Below are positions 16,478 through 19,769 of a stretch of DNA of 19,769 bases, in pieces; the first letter of the stretch is position 1; each line of letters opens with the position of its first letter. The DNA lies in NCBI GenBank assembly GCA_910578655.1, contig CAJTQE010000024.1, forward strand, positions 1 through 19,769. The letters run 5' to 3'. A program made the translations under genes and the position numbers. The notes below the pieces were generated by a model. The model made no database searches, was not told the origin of the DNA, and was given only the letters and a program-made list of their open reading frames with translations. Source of the DNA: an uncultured Christensenella sp. (lineage in GTDB: Bacteria > Bacillota > Clostridia > Christensenellales > Borkfalkiaceae).

Positions 16478-18025
16478 ATGTTTAAAATACTTTTTTCAAA
16501 ACTTAAAGAATCGTTAATTTCGGTATTGCCTATCGCGGTGTTGGTGTTGATTGTTTCATTTACGCCGCTTGTAGATTTAACGACTGCGGAAACCGTCGCC
16601 TTTGCCGTGTGTGCAGTGCTGTTAATTCTCGGCATAGGTTTATTCAATCTCGGTGCAGACCTTGCAATGACGCCTATGGGCAACCACGTCGGCGAGGGGC
16701 TTACCAAATCGAAAAAGGTAATGGTTCTGGTCGTAGTCTGTTTCTTTATGGGGCTGCTGATTACCGTTGCGGAACCCGATTTGACAGTGCTTGCAAATCA
16801 AGTTAAGGATATAATGCCCGGAGAGGGTGACGTCGGTAAATGGCTGCTAATTATAACCGTTGGTTTAGGTGTAGGACTTTTTCTTGTTTTGGCTATCCTC
16901 AAAATAATTTTTCATAAAAGCCTTGCCCCCATTTTAATGTTTTTCTATATGTTGCTTTTTGCCGTATGCGCAATACTTATTGAAAGCGGTAAGGGCGGGC
17001 TTTTTCCTCTGTCATTCGATTCGGGCGGAGTGACTACCGGACCTATAACCGTTCCGTTCATAATGGCGCTCGGCTTCGGCATATCAACTACTGTCGGCGG
17101 ACGCAACGCAAACGAAAACAGTTTTGGGTTAATTGCGCTCTGTTCGGTCGGACCGATAATAGCGGTAATGCTACTTTCAATGACAACTACCGGTTCATTA
17201 AATTCGTACGATACCGGCATTTATGCAATTGAAAATTATATCGGTTCTAATTTAGGTATGCTGATACTGCATAAAATCAAGGACGTACTTCTTGCGCTCG
17301 GACTAATCGTATTGTTCTTTTTGGTATTGCAAGTCACAGTGCTGAAACTTCCCAAAAAGAAACTTATGCAGATAGGTGTTGGTATCGTATATACTTTTGT
17401 CGGGCTGGTAATATTCCTGGTTGCGGTGGAAGTCGGCTTTATGCCCACAGGCTTTAAAATAGGACAGCAGCTTGCCGAATTCAGCCCCGTTCTTTTGGTG
17501 GTGTTCGGGTTTGTAATAGGTATGGTCGTTGTTCTTGCAGAGCCTGCAATTCACGTTTTGAATAAGCAGGTTGAAGAGGTTACGGGCGGCGGCGTCAAAA
17601 AAATCGAAATGATGCTTGCGCTGTCCGTCGCAGTCGGCGTCTCAATCTGTCTGTCGCTGATACGCACGATTTTCGGCTTTTCTCTTTTATATTATCTCAT
17701 TCCGGGTTATTTGATTTCGTTGGGGCTTTCATTTTTCGTGCCTAAAATGTATACGGGCATTGCCTTTGACTCCGGCGGAGTTGCAAGCGGACCTCTTACT
17801 TCAAGTTTCGTTCTTCCGCTTGTAATAGGGGCGTGTTGCGCAATAAACGGCAGCGGAAGCGTATATTCGCTTGCGTACGGAGTAGTGGCTATGGTTGCAA
17901 TGACTCCGCTTATTACTATACAGCTTTTGGGTTTTAAAGCGGTTGTAAGCGCAAAGGTTCGTATGAACATAAAAATGCGTCGTATTTTGTCGGCTGACGA
18001 CGAGCAGATTATTTACTTTGATTAG
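16478..18025 (+). CDS. DUF1538 family membrane protein (putative transporter), internally duplicated
   Basis: The product is 515 residues from ATG 16478, four bases after the previous stop; AAAAGG at 16465-16470 is the ribosome binding site. It is almost wholly hydrophobic, with about 12 or more membrane helices. Two halves repeat: A-E-P-D-L-T-V-L-A-N-Q-V at residues 98-109 matches A-E-P-A-I-H-V-L-N-K-Q-V at 354-365, and F-D-S-G-G-V-T-T-G-P at 180-189 matches F-D-S-G-G-V-A-S-G-P at 430-439. This two-repeat pattern and these motifs are those of DUF1538 proteins. The conserved acidic residues within helices suggest a cation- or proton-linked transporter, but the substrate is not known to me. 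Two P-II-like genes follow directly, which suggests allosteric control of the membrane protein, as GlnK controls AmtB (inference). Confidence 0.9.
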   Translation: MFKILFSKLKESLISVLPIAVLVLIVSFTPLVDLTTAETVAFAVCAVLLILGIGLFNLGADLAMTPMGNHVGEGLTKSKKVMVLVVVCFFMGLLITVAEPDLTVLANQVKDIMPGEGDVGKWLLIITVGLGVGLFLVLAILKIIFHKSLAPILMFFYMLLFAVCAILIESGKGGLFPLSFDSGGVTTGPITVPFIMALGFGISTTVGGRNANENSFGLIALCSVGPIIAVMLLSMTTTGSLNSYDTGIYAIENYIGSNLGMLILHKIKDVLLALGLIVLFFLVLQVTVLKLPKKKLMQIGVGIVYTFVGLVIFLVAVEVGFMPTGFKIGQQLAEFSPVLLVVFGFVIGMVVVLAEPAIHVLNKQVEEVTGGGVKKIEMMLALSVAVGVSICLSLIRTIFGFSLLYYLIPGYLISLGLSFFVPKMYTGIAFDSGGVASGPLTSSFVLPLVIGACCAINGSGSVYSLAYGVVAMVAMTPLITIQLLGFKAVVSAKVRMNIKMRRILSADDEQIIYFD

Positions 18026-18033
18026 GAGAGATT

Positions 18034-18423
18034 ATGTCACAGAATTCAAAGAAGAATACAAATAAAATGACAGCAGAAAAGCTTGAACTTCTCGTTACGA
18101 TAGTCGGCAGGAATAAAGCCGAATTTTATATCGATTTGATTCAGTCTTTTGAAGTAAACTTGCAGGCATCGGTTTTGAGTTACGGCACCGCCGATGCAAA
18201 AATGCTGCAACTTTTAGGTTTGAGTAACACGGAAAAATCTGTAATTTTCAGCATAATTCAGGCAAAAAAAATACCCGAAGTTTGTGCCGTCCTCGACGAA
18301 AAATTCAAAACTATAAAGGGCGGAAAAGGCGTCGCTTTTACATTGCCTTTGACAAGCGTTATCGGAACGTTAATTTACAGATTTTTAAGCAATAACAGAA
18401 CGCCCGTCAAGGAGGAGAAATAA
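18034..18423 (+). CDS. Divergent P-II-like regulatory protein, first of a pair
   Basis: The product is 129 residues, ATG 18034, with AGGAGAG at 18024-18030 overlapping the stop of the DUF1538 gene. After a Lys/Asn-rich lead of 14 residues, the fold pattern beta-alpha-beta-beta-alpha-beta fits the ferredoxin-like P-II family. L-E-L-L-V-T-I-V-G is the first strand. Residues 96-111 (G-G-K-G-V-A-F-T-L-P-L-T-S-V-I-G) correspond to the C-terminal G-x-G-K-I-F-V-x-P segment of P-II. The region equivalent to the T-loop (about 50-66) is short and lacks the canonical E-Y-x-V-D-F uridylylation motif. It probably forms homo- or heterotrimers with the next protein and senses a nucleotide or metabolite. Regulation of the DUF1538 protein is inferred from position only. 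The stop overlaps the next start by one base. Confidence 0.82.
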   Translation: MSQNSKKNTNKMTAEKLELLVTIVGRNKAEFYIDLIQSFEVNLQASVLSYGTADAKMLQLLGLSNTEKSVIFSIIQAKKIPEVCAVLDEKFKTIKGGKGVAFTLPLTSVIGTLIYRFLSNNRTPVKEEK

Positions 18424-18749
18424 TGAATTACGAAGTAATATTTTGTATAATAAACGCAGGGTTTTCCGAGCTGGTTATGGATGCCGCAAAAGAAGTAGGT
18501 GCAAGGGGCGGTACGGTTATGCACGCCAAAGGCACAGCAAATAAAGATGCGGAGCAGTTTTTCCAAATCACAATTCAGCCGGATAAAGAAGTGGTTATGA
18601 TACTCGTTCCCACGGATATTAAAGACGACGTTCTTCACGCAATTTATAAAAATGCGGGGTTAAAAAGCGAAGGTTCGGGCATAGCTTTTTCAATGCCCGT
18701 CAACAACGTTGTCGGGCTTTCCCCCGTCAACCCAGAAGAAAAAGACTGA
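18423..18749 (+). CDS. P-II family nitrogen-regulator-like protein, second of a pair
   Basis: The product is 108 residues, the usual P-II length (about 112). ATG 18423 overlaps the upstream stop by one base (TAATG), with a strong AAGGAGGAG at 18409-18417. The first strand is Y-E-V-I-F-C-I-I-N; a helix (F-S-E-L-V-M-D-A-A-K-E-V-G-A-R-G-G) follows, as in P-II. A shortened T-loop lies near residues 33-50, then a strand-helix E-V-V-M-I-L-V-P and D-D-V-L-H-A-I-Y. Residues 84-98 (G-S-G-I-A-F-S-M-P-V-N-N-V-V-G) match the C-terminal P-II signature. The uridylylated Tyr and its motif are absent, so control by GlnD is unlikely. It is more P-II-like than its neighbour. The pair plus the DUF1538 gene look like one functional unit. 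Confidence 0.87.
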   Translation: MNYEVIFCIINAGFSELVMDAAKEVGARGGTVMHAKGTANKDAEQFFQITIQPDKEVVMILVPTDIKDDVLHAIYKNAGLKSEGSGIAFSMPVNNVVGLSPVNPEEKD

Positions 18750-18777
18750 TAAAAATTAATCCGTGATGGTGTAAAAA

Positions 18778-19233
18778 ATGTGTCAGGTATGCGAAAGAAT
18801 TAAAATGATAAAAAACGGCTCTAATCCCTATTTCGTCAAGGAAATGCAGACCGGTTACGTCGTAATAGGCGATTTTCAGCATTTTAAAGGTTATACGCTG
18901 TTTTTGTATAAGCATCATAAAATCGAACTGTTTGATTTGGATATAGAGGAGCGTAATTTATTTATGCGGGAAATGTCGTGCGTGGCAGAGGCGGTAAGCA
19001 AGGCTTTCGATGCGCAAAAAATGAATTACGAGTTGTTGGGCAACGGCGACGTGCATTTACACTGGCATCTATTTCCGCGCCGTAAGGGTGATTTGGGAGA
19101 GTACGGCAATAACGGAAACGGCCCCGTCTGGTGGTATCCGCGTGAAAAGCTTTATGCCGATTCTGCTCGCCCGTCAGAAAATGAGTTGCAAGCAATGCGC
19201 GCTGATCTGCTTTCTCAATTGAATAAGATATGA
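18778..19233 (+). CDS. HIT-family nucleotide hydrolase/transferase
   Basis: The product is 151 residues from ATG 18778, 28 bases after the P-II gene; the ribosome binding site is weak (GATGGTG). The histidine triad H-L-H-W-H-L-F is at residues 93-99, with H95 the expected nucleophile of the family. N-terminal C-Q-V-C (residues 2-5) is the two-Cys start seen in one bacterial HIT subgroup. E-M-Q-T-G-Y-V-V-I-G-D and F-K-G-Y-T-L-F-L-Y-K-H-H precede the triad, and G-P-V-W-W-Y-P-R-E follows it, both typical of that subgroup. HIT proteins hydrolyse nucleoside phosphoramidates or dinucleoside polyphosphates such as Ap4A in the cytosol; the exact substrate cannot be read from sequence. It is the last gene before the terminator and is probably a passenger in the operon. 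Confidence 0.93.
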   Translation: MCQVCERIKMIKNGSNPYFVKEMQTGYVVIGDFQHFKGYTLFLYKHHKIELFDLDIEERNLFMREMSCVAEAVSKAFDAQKMNYELLGNGDVHLHWHLFPRRKGDLGEYGNNGNGPVWWYPREKLYADSARPSENELQAMRADLLSQLNKI

Positions 19234-19316
19234 ATTGCCTTTATTCGTACAACAAATATGCCCGATTGCGGCTACACGCCGCTAAAATTCAATTTAGTTT
19301 ACTTAATAACAAGCAG

Positions 19317-19351
19317 AAAGAACTCCCGAACAATTTGTTCGGGAGTTCTTT
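19317..19351. terminator. Strong intrinsic terminator, probably bidirectional
   Basis: A perfect 15-base stem (AAAGAACTCCCGAAC with GTTCGGGAGTTCTTT) has a 5-base loop. The plus-strand transcript continues TTTATCGTTATTCGTTTTT, and the minus-strand transcript ends the stem in TTCTTT, so it can serve both the plus-strand operon ending at 19233 and the convergent tRNA gene. Confidence 0.88.
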
Positions 19352-19389
19352 ATCGTTATTCGTTTTTAATACCCTAAGGGAATTTTATT

Positions 19390-19465
<76 letters not shown>

Positions 19466-19474
19466 AAATTTGTA

Positions 19475-19503
19475 TTGACTTTTCCGTTGTCTTGATTTAT
19501 AAT
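19475..19503 (+). promoter_or_regulatory. Near-consensus sigma-A promoter for the CDF gene
   Basis: TTGACT (19475-19480) and a perfect TATAAT (19498-19503) are separated by 17 bases. Transcription should start near 19510, leaving a leader of about 87 bases before ATG 19597. The -10 sits at the centre of a 6-base dyad, TTGATT-tat-AATCAA (19492-19506), which could be an operator. Confidence 0.85.
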
Positions 19504-19521
19504 CAATAAAATGCTTGTCAA
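19496..19521 (-). promoter_or_regulatory. Possible promoter of the tRNA-Thr gene
   Basis: On the minus strand a perfect TTGACA (19521-19516) is followed by TATAAA (19501-19496), but the spacer is only 14 bases, shorter than the usual 17. It overlaps the plus-strand promoter. A start near 19490 would give a tRNA leader of about 25 bases. Plausible because a promoter for the tRNA must lie near here unless it is read from further away. Confidence 0.35.
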
Positions 19522-19573
19522 GAATTTGACTACTTGAATATTATATTTTAAACTGATATTATTGTCAATTCTT
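19517..19573 (+). promoter_or_regulatory. Possible leader hairpins ahead of the CDF gene
   Basis: AAGAATTTGAC (19520-19530) can pair with GTCAATTCTT (19564-19573) with one bulged T, forming a 10-pair stem. A competing short hairpin, GTCAA-gaat-TTGAC (19517-19530), uses the same bases. It does not match a riboswitch class that I recognise. Confidence 0.25.
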
Positions 19574-19596
19574 TTTAAGCGGTTTTGGGGGTAAAA

Positions 19597-19769
19597 ATGC
19601 AAGATTTGCAGAAAGTTGCCGTAAAAGTTTCGGTAGTAACTTTATTAGTAAACTTATTGCTTGTCGTATTTAAAACTCTTGCGGGGGTTTTTGGCAATTC
19701 ATACGCATTGATTTCAGACGCAATTCACTCTGCCTCCGACGTGTTTTCGACAGTTATAGTTTTAATCGG
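19597..19769 (+). CDS. Cation diffusion facilitator (CDF) family transporter, 3' end outside window
   Basis: Only the first 57 residues are present. ATG 19597 follows a weak GGGGG at 19587-19591. The sequence begins with a short hydrophilic stretch (M-Q-D-L-Q-K-V-A), then a helix (residues 9-31) and G-N-S-Y-A-L-I-S-D-A-I-H-S-A-S-D-V-F at 33-50. The N-S-x-A-L-x-x-D-A-x-H-S-x-x-D motif is the hallmark of CDF transporters, where D, H and D of the second helix contribute to the transport site. These proteins export Zn2+, Mn2+, Fe2+ or Co2+ from the cytosol in exchange for protons; the metal cannot be told from this fragment. It has its own promoter and is independent of the upstream operon. Confidence 0.9.
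   Translation, partial: MQDLQKVAVKVSVVTLLVNLLLVVFKTLAGVFGNSYALISDAIHSASDVFSTVIVLI

Noticed and set aside
19372..19380. CCCTAAGGG palindrome as an additional terminator or attachment site
   Set aside because: The stem is four base pairs with a one-base centre, too short to be meaningful, and nothing mobile lies nearby.

Overview
The window looks like a chromosomal segment of a low-to-moderate GC Gram-positive bacterium, most likely a Clostridia-type Firmicute. The evidence is strong AGGAGG-type ribosome binding sites, TGA used as a true stop along with TAA and TAG (standard bacterial code), BspA-type leucine-rich repeats, MBG-type repeat surface protein sequence, Cys/His/Trp repeats of a kind common in Clostridia surface proteins, and a CCA-encoding tRNA-Thr. 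A closer placement (for example uncultured Christensenellales-like lineages, where such giant proteins occur) is inference only.

Layout. Positions 1-7263 hold the 3' part of a giant gene whose start lies upstream of the window. It encodes over 2,400 residues here, nearly all tandem beta-rich repeats of about 93-110 residues. It is followed, with overlaps or gaps of 21 bases or less, by five more envelope-type genes: a polytopic membrane protein (7247-8317), a three-helix membrane protein (8333-9046), a single-pass protein with an outer BspA-like repeat domain (9033-10154), a 1,509-residue protein with about six N-terminal membrane helices resembling CvpA followed by about 1,200 soluble residues containing a cryptic repeat (10176-14705), and a signal-anchored protein with nine Cys/His/Trp repeats and a BspA-like domain (14674-16473). 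Four bases further comes a module of a DUF1538 membrane protein (16478-18025) and two divergent P-II-like proteins (18034-18423 and 18423-18749), then a HIT-family nucleotide hydrolase (18778-19233). A strong hairpin terminator (19317-19351) closes this plus-strand run. A convergent tRNA-Thr(GGT) on the minus strand shares that terminator. After it, a near-consensus promoter drives the start of a cation diffusion facilitator gene cut by the window end.

How the genes may work together. The first six genes behave as one translationally coupled block. Four of its last five members (all but 7247-8317) carry either a shared type of cytosolic domain, an extracytoplasmic repeat domain, or a large soluble domain next to membrane helices. 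I infer a cell-envelope apparatus (surface display, wall attachment or adhesion) for which I know no described function. The DUF1538/P-II/P-II unit looks like a transporter-like membrane protein with its own nucleotide- or metabolite-sensing regulators. The most noteworthy items are the giant repeat protein and its block-duplicated repeat order, the cryptic repeat in the CvpA-like protein, the matching cytosolic domains in two neighbouring membrane proteins, and the paired, modified P-II proteins.
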